From NCBI GenBank assembly GCA_963682025.1, contig OY821519.1, positions 8,916,668-8,980,667 of the forward strand: 64,000 bases of DNA. The letters are read 5' to 3'. Source of the DNA: Cordilura impudica (lineage: Eukaryota; Arthropoda; Insecta; Diptera; Scathophagidae). Position 1 is the stretch's first letter, and each line of letters starts with the position of its first letter. Made by a program: the position numbers and the translations under genes. This document shows, one piece after another, positions 34,002 to 47,600 of the stretch. The notes below the pieces were generated by a model that worked only from the letters and a program-made list of their open reading frames with translations, ran no database searches and had not been told where the DNA came from.

Positions 34002-37000
34002 AGTATGTACATACGTGAAAAAACGAACAAGTTAAAAGTATCTATGAATGTAATTGAAGATGTTTTTTTTTTCTTTTTTGTAATTCTTTTATGTGAATAA
34101 AAACGTTTGTTGTTTTTTTTTTTTTGTATTTCACTAACTTTCTTTTAATAAAGAGAACGTCTTTTGTAATACTACAGACATTTATAACCGGTTTTATTTT
34201 AATTATATATATTTACTATTTTTTAATGGAATGTTTTTAAACAGTTGTAATTTCACAGACCAATAAAGACACCGTTATTTTGTTTGTTTACAGTGATACA
34301 CATATTTTTTAATTTTCTCTTCTTCTTTTTAACCCACATCGAACAATTTAAAAATTATTTTTGCAATTGATTTAATATGTAGTACGTATTATTTCCTTTT
34401 TTTCTTTCATTTTCTTGTTATTGTTTGCAATTTTTTCTTTTCACACTCTTATATTTATATTAATACTTTTTATAGCTATGATGATATTTTCAAGATATTG
34501 TAGAACATTCTAAAAAAGACCTTTAGTTAATTGCAATATACATAAATGATAATATTCATCACAATTTATAAAAACTCAATCCCAAATCTAGTATTAAATA
34601 ATTTCCGTAAGCATGTTGTAACTTAATTGGATTATTTATATATTTCCATTAAATTTGAATTGAAAAGCTATATTTAGCAAAATTTTACAAATAAAAAACA
34701 CTGTACGTCTTTCTCGAACGAAAACTTAGAGATCACTAAAGTAGTATTTCATTGCATATATGTATGTATACGTTTAATTTACTCACTCGATAATTGTTCA
34801 TTCTTGTTTTTTGTTTTAGTTGTCGTTCGGTTTTTCTTTCTTTATTAAATTGTTTTGTTTTTTTTTATTTTGCCAAACTCACGAAGATCGTACCAACAAC
34901 CAAACTCATTGTTGCCCCATTTGACAACTCTTTATAAATAAAAATCGCCAAAAGAAACATTACCAATAATTTCTTTTAATTAGAAATAACAATTTAAAAT
35001 ATATTTAATATATGTATATTACCCAATTGCATTACTTTTATTAAATAGTTTATGCAGTTAGTTAGGATTAATTTTAAATCTTTTCGTTTAATTTTTTTTT
35101 GCTCAAATATGTAGTATAAAAACAATAAAACCAATATTTTCGACAATTATGACGTCATAAGAATATTGAATTGTTCTGATTATGATTTTGACTCCTTTGC
35201 TAAAATTAAATAGATTGGTCTATTAAATTTATGCGAAAAAACATTTAAAAAAACCTATTTTGGTTGTAGTTCGAATCTCATTCATAAATAAAAATGGTAA
35301 AAAGCGCTAGATCTCTAAAAAAAAAAACAGCTAAATTGGTTAGCTTCTTCCATGGCAATGACGATTTAAAACGATTTAAGTTTCCCACTCTCTCTTTTAT
35401 TTTCCTTTAATTTTGCACCTTGTGGTTAATTAGTGATTTCAGAGAAGAGAGGGATTGAGTGAGCAATACAAATAAAAACAAAGAACGCGCCTTCCGGTAA
35501 AACTAACAAAAAAAAAATGTGTACACAAGAAATAAAAAAAATTATATTTGCAACACAAACGAAAAATAATAGATAGATCGAAAAAAGTATATCTGTTTGC
35601 ATATACATATTTGACTACTTCCTATTTGAACACCCTTTTTGTAAATTGCATACAGCTTCGGTTATTTTATTGTTTGATTCTGCAATTTTTGTTTGTATTT
35701 ATTGTATTAATACGTTTCAAGCAAGCCCATCACGTGCTTTTCAATAAATCGCACTCACTAATACATACATTTTTTATATTTCTTATTTCCGTCTAAAGGT
35801 TGTTATACATTTGAAGGTTTGTAATTGTTTGCAATTTCAGATTATTCATTGTTTTATTATTAAGTGTTCTTATTTCACTTCAATGTACACAAACATTTGT
35901 TTTGTTGTTTGATCTCATTTATATTTAAATTAAATATTTAAATTTAAGTAACCAATTTGTTATTTTTCTCTGGTTACCATAAACAAGATTAATTTTTGCA
36001 CAAACTTTTTGACCACAAATGCAAAAAAGAAACATAGAGTTGCTATTATAATAATATGTTTATGTATACGAAAGTGTGAATAAAAAGAAAAAATAAAAAT
36101 AAAGTGAACTGATAACACAAAATTAATAAATAAACCGTTTGATGAAACGTTTTTATACAAAAGTAATTAATTTAATATTTTTGGTAAATCTTAGATTAAG
36201 ACAATTGATTTATTCTTGAATAATTTACAAAGCGATTAAATGATATTAATTGTACTATTATAAAGATATTTTTATTATTTTACGATTGAATTAAATCATC
36301 AAATAAAATATAAAAAAAATATATTTGCATTTGAATGTTCTTAATATTTTTAAAATTATTTTTTTCACTCAAAAATCTGCTATGTAATTTTTCAAATATT
36401 GTAGTTTCACAGCGTAATTGATTTTACGCAGGAACTTCAAAAGAAAATGGAAAAAATTCAATGAAATATTGCATGGAAAATTGCATATTATACCAGGTGT
36501 ATGTACATTATGTAATTTTCCATGCAATTTTCCCAATTTTGTTAACATTTTATCGGAAAATTTTCTTTATTGTTCATTCCCTACTAAACACATATATATG
36601 CGAAATAAATATATATTTTGAAATGCGAAATTCTAAAAAAAATCATATAAGTCCGATCACAGGAGATTAAAGATTTTGTATGTCATTTTTTTTAAAATCA
36701 AACAGAAAGCGTCATCCATGTATCACTTATAGCAAACAACTGCAGGGACTCTGGTTATGCTTTGGGGTTGTTGAATTATGTATATGTTATACGTTTATAT
36801 TGTGAAATTTTTGTAGTTTTACAGCAAAGGGTTGTTGAATTAGCTGAAATAATTTTATATCATAATTTTTTCACCAAAACAATCATAAGTCACACCGATT
36901 TGTCTTACGGCTCACAGCGTAACATGTGAGCTCACATGTTACGCTGTTTTTGTGATTGTACTGTGAAATAGAAATTTACCACCCCGCGCGTATGTGTACA

Positions 37001-38484
37001 CATCAAAATTGGTTTTCAACCAGAATCGTGAAGCATTTGATACCCCTGCTTCTCATGCAATTCATGAAAGGTCCATTGCATGGAAAATCTAAACTGATAA
37101 CACTGTTTATTAAACCGTTTTTAAACATGGAACGTTTTTATACAAAAGAAATTTATTTAATATTTTGGTAAATCTTCTATTAAGATAATTGATTTATTCC
37201 CGAATAATTTACAAAGTCATTCTTTGACATTAATTCCATTAATTTAAATAATCGATTTTCCATACGTTAACGTTTTTCTAAGCGTGAAAAAAAGTGTTAC
37301 CAATGCTAAACAAAAACTGATATGACAGCTGTCTTCTATTTTATTGCGTCAAAATGAATCATAAATGTATCGGAAATTATGAGACAACTATATTATGAAA
37401 GAATACATAAAAAAGACGAAAGAATAAAGCACGATTACCAACCTTTATTCAGCCATATTGCTTTTGGACTTCCAAATCCATTGTCGTTTCGTATTCATAT
37501 CCAATTTGAAGAAAAAAAATTTATTTAAAACATTTATTCATTTGGAAATTGAAACTTTCAAGAGCAAATAAAAACTTTAAAAAATATCCCTTCAAAAAAT
37601 AATCGGTAAAAAGTAACATTCATTGAGTTTTACAGCAAAATAAATATATTTGTGTGTTTAAGTGGCCTTTAATAACTAAAAATAAGAGTGCGATAAAACG
37701 TTATTTTGTCCATAAACTTAATTATAAATATTGTCAAGAATATGTAAGTGTTAAATATTTGTTACAATTGCTCGATTTTGTGAAATTTATATGAGAACAT
37801 ATATTTTACATATTTTTCTTCATGTCATTATGCTTTACGCCTTCCATTTTATATTTACTCATTTGACAAATGGCTGTAGTTGGCTTTAGTGTTTTTTTTC
37901 TTTTGTCATTTCTTTTTTCCATATTCTTTTTTACGTTTAACATTCAAATGCATGAATGTGTGTGATGTGTGTGTGTATGTAAAACAAATACGTGCATTCC
38001 TTTAAAATCGAATTAAATTCAAAACAAAAAAATTCAGACCTCTGATTAAAAGAAAAAAATTTAACAATGTGTGTAAAAGAAACAAAAATATGCATTAAAA
38101 AGAGAGCAAGTGGATGGCTTTAATTTTTTGTGGTAAGGGCCGACGGAATTTTGAAATATACCTGTAAATAAAAATATCCAATTGAACCAGTCTTTGTTAA
38201 ATCTGGATATTTGTAAACACCCGCTCATTAAGGATTAGCGATGTAAATTTAGCGTTCATAGCTATACATAAAGGATTACTAATAAAGCATTTAATCAATA
38301 CTAAATGGACATAGGTTTAATAAAAGAACCATATATAAATTTTAACGTTACCATTTTTACGACACAGTACATTTTTTTTTTTTTAATAAAAAAGTTTTTT
38401 TATATTAAGTACCAATAACTTAATTATTTACCATTAATTTAGAATTGAAGCAACAATCAATATAAACAACAACAGCAATTTTAA
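34002..38484. other. intergenic region between two divergent genes
   Basis: Contains the upstream region of the unnamed minus-strand gene and of akirin, including presumably untranslated exons that I cannot delimit. 36125-36250 and 37105-37230 are direct repeats of about 120 bp (ACGTTTTTATACAAAAG...TTGATTTATTC). 36948-37000 matches the start of the window. A perfect 34-bp palindrome is at 36914-36947. No long protein-like frame is present. Confidence 0.5.
36914..36947. repeat. perfect 34-bp palindrome
   Basis: The half-site ACAGCGTAACATGTGAG is followed immediately by its reverse complement with no loop. A related CACAGCGTAA motif is at 36411, suggesting this is a junction between inverted ends of a small repeat. 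Confidence 0.85.
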
Positions 38485-39309
38485 ATGGCATGTGCTACTC
38501 TTAAACGCACCCTTGACTGGGAAGCTTTAAATCAACGTCCCACAAAACGTCGGCGCTGTAATCCGTTTGGACAATCGGGCAGTACTGGTTCACCGTCACG
38601 TTCCTCATCGTCATTGTCGGGTCACGATGGCTTAACTGGTTCATCAAATTCTCAATCACCTACAACACGTTATGTCAGGGAGCCACAATCCAGCGCTTTT
38701 GCTGAAGCCAATAATCTTTCAAAAATGTCACCCGATAAGATGTCGCAAAATATCCGCGATGAAATCAAACGCTTGCACAGACGCAAACAGTTGCCCTTTA
38801 CATCGGCTGCAATTGAACGTATGCAAGACTCTGAATCAAGTGGTTCTGAAATGGGACCTGATAGTCCTAGACGTCCTGATAGCCCACCAAGCATTGTCCG
38901 TAATCCTGAGAAGGCCTTGTTTACATTCAAACAGGTAAGCCTTAAGGTCTTCATAGAACCCCAATTCTAAAATAAGTCGCTGTAATTTTTTTTATAAATT
39001 CCAGGTGCAATTAATTTGTGAGCGTATGCTTAAAGAACGTGAAGATGAGTTGCGTGAAAAATATGATGCTGTACTAACTACAAAGCTTGCTGAACAATAT
39101 GATGCTTTTGTTAAATTTACTTATGATCAAATACAAAGACGTTATGAAGCTGCGCCAAGCTGTGAGTATTTATTTCAATAATTTATTTTACACGCGATCG
39201 CGAAATATAGAAATGGAATGTTTTTATATTATTAAGATCAATATTTTCAAAAATTATGTTTGATATGTAAACCTAACACATTTTTCTATATTTTTCAGAT
39301 CTATCATAA
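38485..39309 (+). CDS. akirin: akirin, nuclear transcription cofactor
   Basis: Akirin is a small nuclear protein that links transcription factors (Relish in the fly Imd immune response, Twist in muscle) to the SWI/SNF remodelling complex. Exons are 38485-38934, 39005-39161 and 39299-39309, with GTAAGC and GTGAGT donors and CAG acceptors; they join in phase to a 205-residue protein (Drosophila's is about 201). The start [19 protein letters not shown], the basic nuclear signal PTKRRRC at residues 19-25, the Ser-rich middle, the coiled C-terminal segment [20 protein letters not shown] and the final APSYLS are all diagnostic. The Tyr codon of the last motif is split across intron 2, leaving a last coding exon of only 11 bases. 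The start is the first ATG and fits the family N-terminus. Confidence is very high. Confidence 0.98.
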
Positions 39310-41024
39310 TTCGGACCCCATAGGCGCTAAGGATTTTTTTCTTTCTGCACTCTTCACTTTATTACTCATTTATTTTCAAATCTACGTTCATTGACGTGCT
39401 ACATCCATCATCAACTGTTTTCTTTTTTACAATTTATCTTTTTTCAAAACTGAATTTTTGCTGCAGTGAATTTAATTTAAATTAAAAAAAAAACATACTA
39501 TCTATAATATTGTTTGCAAAATAACAGTGAAATTAATTTTATAATTAAAAATGACACCTCATTATACCTGCAGGTAAATCGTAAAAAACATTTGCATACC
39601 AATAATTATGTTTTAATAATAAAACAAAGGAAAATAACTATACTGCTACAAATTTGAATGAATTATATATAAATATATTTGACATAAAATATATTCATAT
39701 ATGTAAAACTAATAATTTATAAAAATTAGTATATAATTTAGTAATACAATAACAACTACAACTATGAATGTGTATTCTGGTGTATGATGAATTTTTCACT
39801 AAAATCGAGTTACGTATTGTGTTGTAATTATTAATTAATTCATCCATAATCCGTTTATAAGAAAGTCAACGTAAACCGATATTTTTAATTCAAACAATAA
39901 TATGTTTGTCTTAAATTATTAACTTCATCATAGACCTCAACACGTGGATAAATAATACAAAAACAAATTGCATACTATTTATAAAATAAAATAACAGTTA
40001 TTCTAAAATATATTGACAAATACAAAACCAACCACATGAAGTGCTGCTCTACTGTTAAAATGTGCAAAAACAAAAATCTTTTTGACAGTAGTACTCTTAT
40101 TCTCAATTAAAATATACAAAACAAAAAAAAAACATACATAAACCTCAAGCCTCCACACAAAGTGAAATACAATTGAAATGAATAAATAATTCACAATATA
40201 AGCCTAGTTTTATAGTTTAACTAACAAATGCAAATAAAAAAGTATATATCAGTAAACTATTGAATAAAAAAAAAAAATACAACATTAAATAATATAAATT
40301 TGCTGTTAAGTTACATATTTTTCACTTGATTTATTTTTTTTTTTAAGTTTATATATTTTTTTCTTTAACGTAATAAAAATGTTATGTAAAATTAGTTTCA
40401 TCGATTTCTAAATACAAACTATAATTTTTAAGTAGTTTCTTATATTTTATTAGTTTTCTGCTTATAAACACAAAACTATATAAATATTATTTAATTACGG
40501 AAATATAAAAAAAACGTTATTTTTTTCTACTTTATGATTAGAGAAATGCCATTTTTATAAATAAAATACAAAAAAAAATTGAAAAATTAAAGAGGAATAA
40601 ATATATAAAATAAAAACAACTGTATGGGCACTGTCACGTTCAGTATATATTGACCGCGAAAAATATCACAATATATGTATATTGATCGTGTAACAGTGCC
40701 CTATAAGTAAAATGTGTTAAATCAGGGGTCATTGTTAGGGCAATTAATTAACGCCTACTTAAAGTAGGCAATAGTTTTGGGAAAAAATTTAACATTGTAA
40801 AAAAAATATGAAAATTTTCCTTTGTGTTAAAAATCTCGAAAATGTACGCTCTAGAGTTTCGCAACTTAATTCAATATTGTCTAAGAAATGTTAAACCTCA
40901 AGAATATCAGGCATGGGATGAAAACCGAAATCAATACGAAACAAAATCGAAAATAAGTGTGATGTAAATCAATTTTTCGATTTGCTTTCATTTTTTTTTT
41001 TTTTTTTTTTCAAAAATAAATATA
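39310..41024 (+). other. akirin 3' untranslated region and downstream spacer
   Basis: AT-rich sequence with several AATAAA signals, for example near 39618, 40220 and 40263, so alternative polyadenylation is plausible. A small inverted-repeat element lies at 40628-40702. No other gene is seen. Confidence 0.5.
40628..40702. mobile_element. tiny MITE-like inverted repeat
   Basis: The ends GGGCACTGTCACG and, in complement, GGGCACTGTTACACG, with inner (CA)ATATATGTATATTG/CAGTATATATTG matches, give a 75-bp fold-back flanked by TAT on both sides. Too short to classify. Confidence 0.55.
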
Positions 41025-42265
41025 CATACAGTGCCACGCAATATTAAGGACACAGTAAAAAAAAATTTATTTTCTTAAAAATTTTATTTTATATTAAAAA
41101 AAACTGTATTATAAACTTAGATATAATAATTCGGCTTACCAAAAAAAAAAAAGAAATAAGGAACTTCAATGCTTAAAACTAATATAATTCCGAAAAGTTT
41201 GTCATTTCAGCATAAATTGTCTGCAAAATTAAGGGCACACTTGAAAGAAAAATAATTTTAAAAAAATTAAACGAATTTTTTCCTTCAGTCTATTTTTTAT
41301 AGAATTTACCAAGTTTTTTGTTTTTTCAAAGCCAATTTTGTTCCATTCTTGCAAAAGAACCTCCTTTAGTTGGGCCTTGTTCTGAATTTCGTGTACCGAA
41401 CTTTTTTTTTAAATTTTTCCACAGATGCTCAATGGGACTGAGATCTGGGCTTTGAGAAGGTGTCACGAGCATATGTGGAGTGTGAAAAGAAGCCACATTT
41501 TTACATTGTGGGCTGTATGTTTTGGGTCGTTTTCCTGCTGAAAGTATCTTTCAGCTAAACACTTTTTTTAAAATTATTTTTCAAAATATCTGAAAATACA
41601 TATTGGTTCATTGTATTCTCAATAAAAACCAAGTTTCCAACGCCCAGTGATGACATACAGCCTCATGACATGACATACATCTCCTTCCCCATTATTAACA
41701 TTTTTTATTGAATTTTTTGTATTTAATGCTTCTCATACTTTTTTTTTGCAAAATCAATGCGCTTCTTTCTGATTACTAAATTTATTAGTTTTTTTTTGTG
41801 CGCACGACTTTAGACCCTGACTAACTAAATATCTTCGTACCCTATTGGGGGGAACCTTAGTATTTTATTATTTTTCAAGATCATCCATTTTTTTTTCTGT
41901 CACTTGTACACGGATTTTTATCAATAGTACGCTTTATATAGCGCTTGTCTTTATTAGTCAGTTTGGCCGGTCTACCAGCTCCAGGCTTGTTTTCAGTACG
42001 ATTTTCTTTTATTTTTCCTTGTATCACTTTTTTCACTGTATAACGACTTCGTGAAACTATTTTACCGATTTCTGCATAAGATTTGTCTCTTTGATATAAA
42101 TCGATTATAAGTTGCCGCTCCTCAAGAGTAAGCTGTTTACGGAGCATTATTATTTCGATATTTGAATTTTTTTTTAAATAAAAATGAAAAAAATTTATTA
42201 ACTCTAATGAACATGACTGACTTTTGTTGTCTTATAACTTGCAAAGTAACGGTTTTCCACAATAT
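41025..42265 (-). mobile_element. Tc1-like element, one end missing
   Basis: The left terminus ACAGTGCCACGCAATATTAA is at 41029. A similar subterminal motif, CAAAATTAAGGGCACAC, follows at 41224. The matching inverted end is not found beyond the transposase start at 42147; instead the R2 repeat begins at 42268, so the 5' end has been lost or replaced. Confidence 0.6.
41229..42147 (-). pseudogene. Tc1-like transposase, degenerate
   Basis: The start at 42147 reads MLRKQLTLEERQLIIDLYQR with a paired-like helix-turn-helix (SYAEIGKIVSRSRYTVKKVI) and the GAGRPAKLTNKDKRYIKR linker motif of Tc1 proteins. The frame breaks near 41880. The C-terminus at about 41470-41300 (minus) reads QSPDLSPIEHLWKNLKKKF, with the catalytic Glu of the DD34E triad, then WNKIGFEKTK, stopping at 41229. 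The centre around 41500-41850 is shifted and shortened, so the second Asp region is not clear. Confidence 0.7.
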
Positions 42266-42267
42266 AA

Positions 42268-42850
42268 CAAGTAAGAAAATTATAGTCGGTCTAGACCGAC
42301 TATACGGTACCGTATACCATGCGTTTATAGCCCCTATCTCTCAGGCCGAACTAACTGGATATGGAAAATAAGCATAAACCAAATTTGAGTGGGATTTTTA
42401 TTAATTTTTTTGGCTGCAGATATGAAAAAGTTCATATCGGATGCTATATCTATATGGGGACTAGATCCAAAAATGGACAGATCCTGACTATGTTTGGTAA
42501 GGTCTCTTGTATTTTGCAAAAATATATACAAACAAAATTTGAGAAGAATCAGTGCAATATTTTTGTTTTTTGATAGATTTAAGTGAAGATCGGGAAGCAG
42601 CTCTATATGGGGCCTATGTCTAAGAGTTGTCTCATAGGGATCATTTTTGGACTACTGATTAATTGATGTAATAAACACATACAAACCCAATTTGAATAAG
42701 ATTTATATGATAATTTGGATCTTATGACAATTTAAGTCGATTTCATTGGGGTCATTTGTATGGGGGCTAGGTCTCAACATGGACCGATTCTCACCAATTT
42801 CATTAGCGTTCATCCTATGGCCGATAAAAGCTTATATACCAAATTTGTCA
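42268..42850 (+). repeat. dispersed repeat family R2, copy d
   Basis: Begins AACAAGTAAGAAAATTATAG and continues TCGGTCTAGACCGAC. It is the longest clean plus-strand copy, followed at once by R1 copy d. Confidence 0.7.
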
Positions 42851-42872
42851 ATATTTTAACGTATTAATAAAA

Positions 42873-43060
42873 ACTAGTAGATTCCAGGGCTCGAAATTCG
42901 AGTGCAATTTCTAGGCAACTTTATTTTTAAACTTAGCCAATTCACAAACCAGCACTTTTGGTTTATTATTATTATTGTGAATGAAGAACACAAACACATT
43001 AATAAATTTAATAAACACGCACATAGCATATGTACAATTTTATGTACATATGCGAAGAAA
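42873..43060 (+). repeat. dispersed repeat family R1, copy d (truncated)
   Basis: Starts ACTAGTAGATTCCAGGGCTC and follows copy a to the GTACAATTTTATGTACATATG tract (GTACAATTTTATGTAC, ATATG), where it stops. Confidence 0.6.
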
Positions 43061-43128
43061 TCACCTAGCCTATTAATAATTAATATTTAACTAAAAATGT
43101 AAGTATAATAAATTAACGTACTAAAATG

Positions 43129-43490
43129 TCTTACTATATTTTTTCGGGGAAAATTTAACGCCATCATCGAAAGGTTGAAAAATTGCTTTACCAAAAAATT
43201 TTGCTCGAAAAGTAGTTATTAGAAATTCAAAAGAATCAAATTGAATTTTAGGTCTATTTTTAACCCAATAATTTTTCATAAAACTTTTAATTTTTATAAC
43301 TGAAATTTTTGAAAACCATTTGGGAAAAGTAATCCGGTGCTTGGCAATAACTGCATCATTTCCACAGAGCGCAGAAAGCTACCTTCAACGAAAAATTGTA
43401 ACGTTGCTGCCATTTGACTAGGAATGGATGGGGATTTGAGAGTTTCTCCTAAATCGTCTAAAATCTATATATACGAAAGTATTGAAAACT
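43129..43490 (-). pseudogene. possible PIF/Harbinger-like transposase fragment
   Basis: Minus-strand reading from 43470 gives ILDDLGETLKSPSIPSQMAA then TLQFFVEGSFLRSV. The last part resembles the L-x-F-x-x-x-G-S-x-x-x-x-V-G box before the helix-turn-helix of Harbinger nucleases. In a shifted frame, 43390-43129 stays open (FPKWFSKISVIKIKSFMKNY and onward) and ends at 43129. Only one motif supports the assignment, so it is tentative. Confidence 0.3.
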
Positions 43491-44600
43491 AAATAAAAAC
43501 CACATTAATTAAATTCAAAACAACTAAATTTGTTAATGTTATTTTCCGGTAAATCCATGGGGTTCGATGAATCGCATATATTTTTTCGCATTATGCTTTC
43601 TTTTCACCACTTGTCGTTATTACAAAACCACAAAATTAATAAACTAACAATAAAAATTTGTTGTGAAAAATAATAACACCGCATTGTATTTAATAATAAA
43701 ATAATAACATAGTGACAATTTATTGAACGAAACATGATGAGGTGGAAGAAAATTTAAACCTTAAACCACTTCAATTTCATTACACCTATTATTAAATCGC
43801 CTTTTATTCAATTTTGTTTTCAATTTAAAATCAATCTATTTCCATCACATGCCTGTATGATATTGAACATTTACAATTCAATCTAATTTTTTTTTTCGAA
43901 TTAAATATATGAATAGAATTTTATTTGTATTTTTTTGTAATTTGAAATATGATTGAAATTACTCACTCCATGGATTGGATTTAAAACTATTTAACATCAT
44001 ACGTTTTTATACAAAAAATACGAGAAAAAATATTAAAAACATTGCTGATCAAATAATTTGTTTGCACAAATTCACTGGATGGCTGGATGTCTTCTAGACA
44101 TTTGCACTCTGTAAACTTTTTGCACTGGATTGAGCAAATATCAAAATGTTTTGATAATATTTGTGCAAGCTTGAAGAACACAGCAGGAGTTACGTTTTTA
44201 TACAAAGCTGCAAAACAAAAAATACGAAAAGTAGTTTTTAATACATCTATGAAAATTGGTTCGTCGAACAAGTTTTTTTTTATTTCGAACATAGCAAGTG
44301 AAGTGGCTGCTGCAAAAAGAAAATTTTTGTGCAATTATTTACACATAATTTTAATAAATTCAATCAAATAGCATCGAAAATAGCAAACTCCACTGCTAAT
44401 TGAACGTTTCGAAAATTTATTACACTGCCCCACAAAAAAAATATTGAATTATATCTTGTATCATTGGTGAGCTGACCATTATCATTTTGTGACAAAAGCA
44501 ATCAATTGTGTGGTACGGTGACGTTATCGTCGGCGCAGCAAAAATAAATCTAAAAATATTTTCTTTCTAAAAGATAAAGAATATTTTGCAAGAAGTCTTG
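43491..44600. other. spacer and probable promoter region of the SH3BGR-family gene
   Basis: Opposite-strand open frames at 43987-44371 overlap, and neither shows a known domain. The sequence GTACGGTGACGTTATCGTCGGCGCAGCAAAAA at about 44513-44545 (in parts: GTACGGTGACGTTATCG, TCGGCGCAGCAAAAA) is relatively GC-rich with an ACGT core and is the likely start of the 5' untranslated region. Confidence 0.4.
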
Positions 44601-44663
44601 TATACGTAGCACTCAAATTGAATTAAAAAAAATTTTTGATTGAATAATAAAAAAAGTTTAACC

Positions 44664-47600
44664 ATGGTCTTGAAAGTGTACATTAGCGGCATGTCTGGCA
44701 ACAAGGAGGTAAGTGAATAGTTCCATAAAATTGTATGATGTTAAGGTGGGCGGGGCACAGTCAGGCAGTTTTTGTTTGTAACATTATGTTATGCCAAATT
44801 CATTTTAATTAGAAGGAAACATTTAAGGTTCGTTAAATATATCTGCGTTTTCTTTTTGTTTTGTGAGGGGGTGTAAAAAAATTAGAGAAGTGTTATTGAT
44901 TAAATTGTTTTTATACGCAAACATTTCGATTTCGTTGTTCAGTTTTCTATTTTAGATGTTTAAAATAGACTTTATTAGGAAGTAAATAGTAAAATCCGTC
45001 AAATGTCATCAAACAAAATATTCAAGTTTATGTCTCTTTGTGTTTTGCTTTTATTATTATTGTACATTAATTTTGTTGGCTTTTCTGTATAAAATTATTT
45101 GTCTTAATGTTGCCATATAATTTAATTAATATGTATTAAAAAATGTTTTACTCTTGGTTTTCGTTAAAAAATCATCAACTTTTAGGACTCTTTTTTTTTA
45201 TTGGTTAAACCAGGAAGAAACCGGTTTATTGTTAACTCAAGAGGTTTTTATATTTTTTTCATGCCTTACTAACATTGGAGTTTATTTTTGGTAAATATTG
45301 GTATATATTTTTACAATTTTCTAGTGACACCCTCATTGGAATGGTAAACATTGTTGTATATCGAAATGCATAAATAGTAACAAGAGGAATAAATTAATGG
45401 TATATGTACATACATATATAAGTAGCTATATATGTTCATCATACATATATTATTATACAAAAATGACTCATGTTATTTTTACTTTGTACTCTTACTGATT
45501 CAGTATCTTTTGTTTTAACCAATGCTACAGAAGATACCACTTTTACACTGTAGAAAGTCAATAATTATAAATGTGGAAGAAAGTCATGATTGTTATAGAA
45601 ACATCTATTCTAAATACTTTTCTTTTTTATGAATCATCTAATGATTTAAACACCTTCTCACAAAACGGAATTTATTCTTATACGCTAATAAACTACACAT
45701 AAATACACGTCTTTAAATCAGTTATGTATATGGACAGCATTCAATCATAAAAGTATTATTCGTTCTTAATTATTTAGTTCTTATTAAGTTAATTAGCGTT
45801 GTTGGTTTGTTATTTCTTTTTTTTCTTATCATTTAATGATCATTGTGGTTTACTGTAAATTTTGTGTTGGGCACGATATCGTGATTAGTATTGAATGTAT
45901 CGATAAACAAAAATGGAATGTCAATTCATTTTCTTACATAAAATTAATTTTATTTTATCGGCAACATTTTTTATAAGTTCTTCCTTAAAGATGGGATAAG
46001 AGCTATAAAATATTCTAAAAACATAATTCTCTTAAGTAAATATTACAAGGCACCTTTAGTCTCCATACTATATTTAAAATTGGTCGTACCTACATTGTTA
46101 AATTTTATTACTATGATAAATTTATTTATTTTAAATCCATTTGTAACATAAAGGAAAAATAAAATAAATAATAATATGAATTAAAATATTTAATATACAA
46201 AATTTAATATACACAATACGTTAACATAAATCGAATAACACACAAATTCAAATTTCGCGCAATAACGAATTTAGAACTTAGGGCCATAATAATGCAACTA
46301 AATAATAAACCAGACTATAACAAAATATCGATAAAAATTATAATTGATAATTTTAACATAACGGGAAATATTTTGTTAAGTATAATAAATAATTCATTAA
46401 AATATGGAGAGTTTCCGGAAAGTTGGAAGGAAACAATGATAACACAAATTGAGAAGATAGCAAACACAAAGAAATGTGAAGAATATCGTCCGATAAATAC
46501 ATTAAAAACGTGTGAAAAGATTTTAGAAAAAGTGGTAAAAATACAATTAGAAAATTATATTGAGTAATACTCGTTGTTATCAAAATATCAATCTGGGTTC
46601 AGAAGAAAATTTTCGTGTGAAACCGCAGTTAATTATGTGATAAATCGGTGGAAAAAAATAGAAAAACATAATAAAATAATGGCAATTTTTTGGACTTTAA
46701 AAGAGCATTTGAGACCATAGACATAGAAATAATGTTAAAGAAACTTTATATGTACGGAGTACAGAACACCGAGCTAAAATGGTTTAAATCATATTTAACG
46801 AATATGAAACAAATTACAAAGGTTAATGGTATAAAATCCATTTCAATTGAAAATGAGTTCGGTGTTCCGCAGGGATCAATATTGGGTGGACTATTATTTA
46901 GTATATATATAAATGATATGCCTAACATATTAAAAAAATGTGAAATTATTTTATATGCGGATGATACTCTCATATACACGGAAGGAGATAACGAGAACCA
47001 ATGCCAAAACAATATAACGCAGGATATAAAGAATATTAATATATGGTTAAAAATGAATAAACTGAAACTAAATGAACAGAAAACAAAAATAATAGAAATA
47101 AATATGACTAGCAATGCAAACTTTATAATAAATGGTGAAATAATAGAAAAAGTGAGACAAATAAAATACCTTGGTTTCATTATTGATAAAGAACTAAAAT
47201 ACAACGATCACATAGAGTATATTTGTATAAAAAAAATCGGTAAAAAAAATTGCTTGTTTCAAAAGAATTAGGAATAAAGTATCAACAATGACAATAAATA
47301 TATATAATAAATATATATAATACCATGATAAAACCACACTTGGAATATGGTTCGACAATTATATATACATGCTGTAGAGCAGCACAACTGGACAGACTAC
47401 AAAAATTGCAAAATAAGGCAATGCGGACAATTCTAAGATGCAACAGGTATACACCAATAGCTATAATGTTAGATGCACTCAAACGGATGAGTATAAAGCA
47501 AAGATTGGAATTAAATACTTTAATGTTTATACAAAAAATAAGAAATGTTAATGCGCCAGAATATTTAAGCGAGCAACTAAATTATGTAGGAAATGTACGG

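Noticed and set aside
38670..38954. 94-codon minus-strand frame
   Set aside because: Complement of akirin exon 1.
43987..44371. Opposite-strand open frames of 115 and 94 codons
   Set aside because: Neither shows a family motif. Likely chance frames in the region upstream of the Sh3beta-like gene.
46353..47204. Minus-strand frames of 76 and 152 codons
   Set aside because: Shadows of the plus-strand LINE reverse transcriptase.
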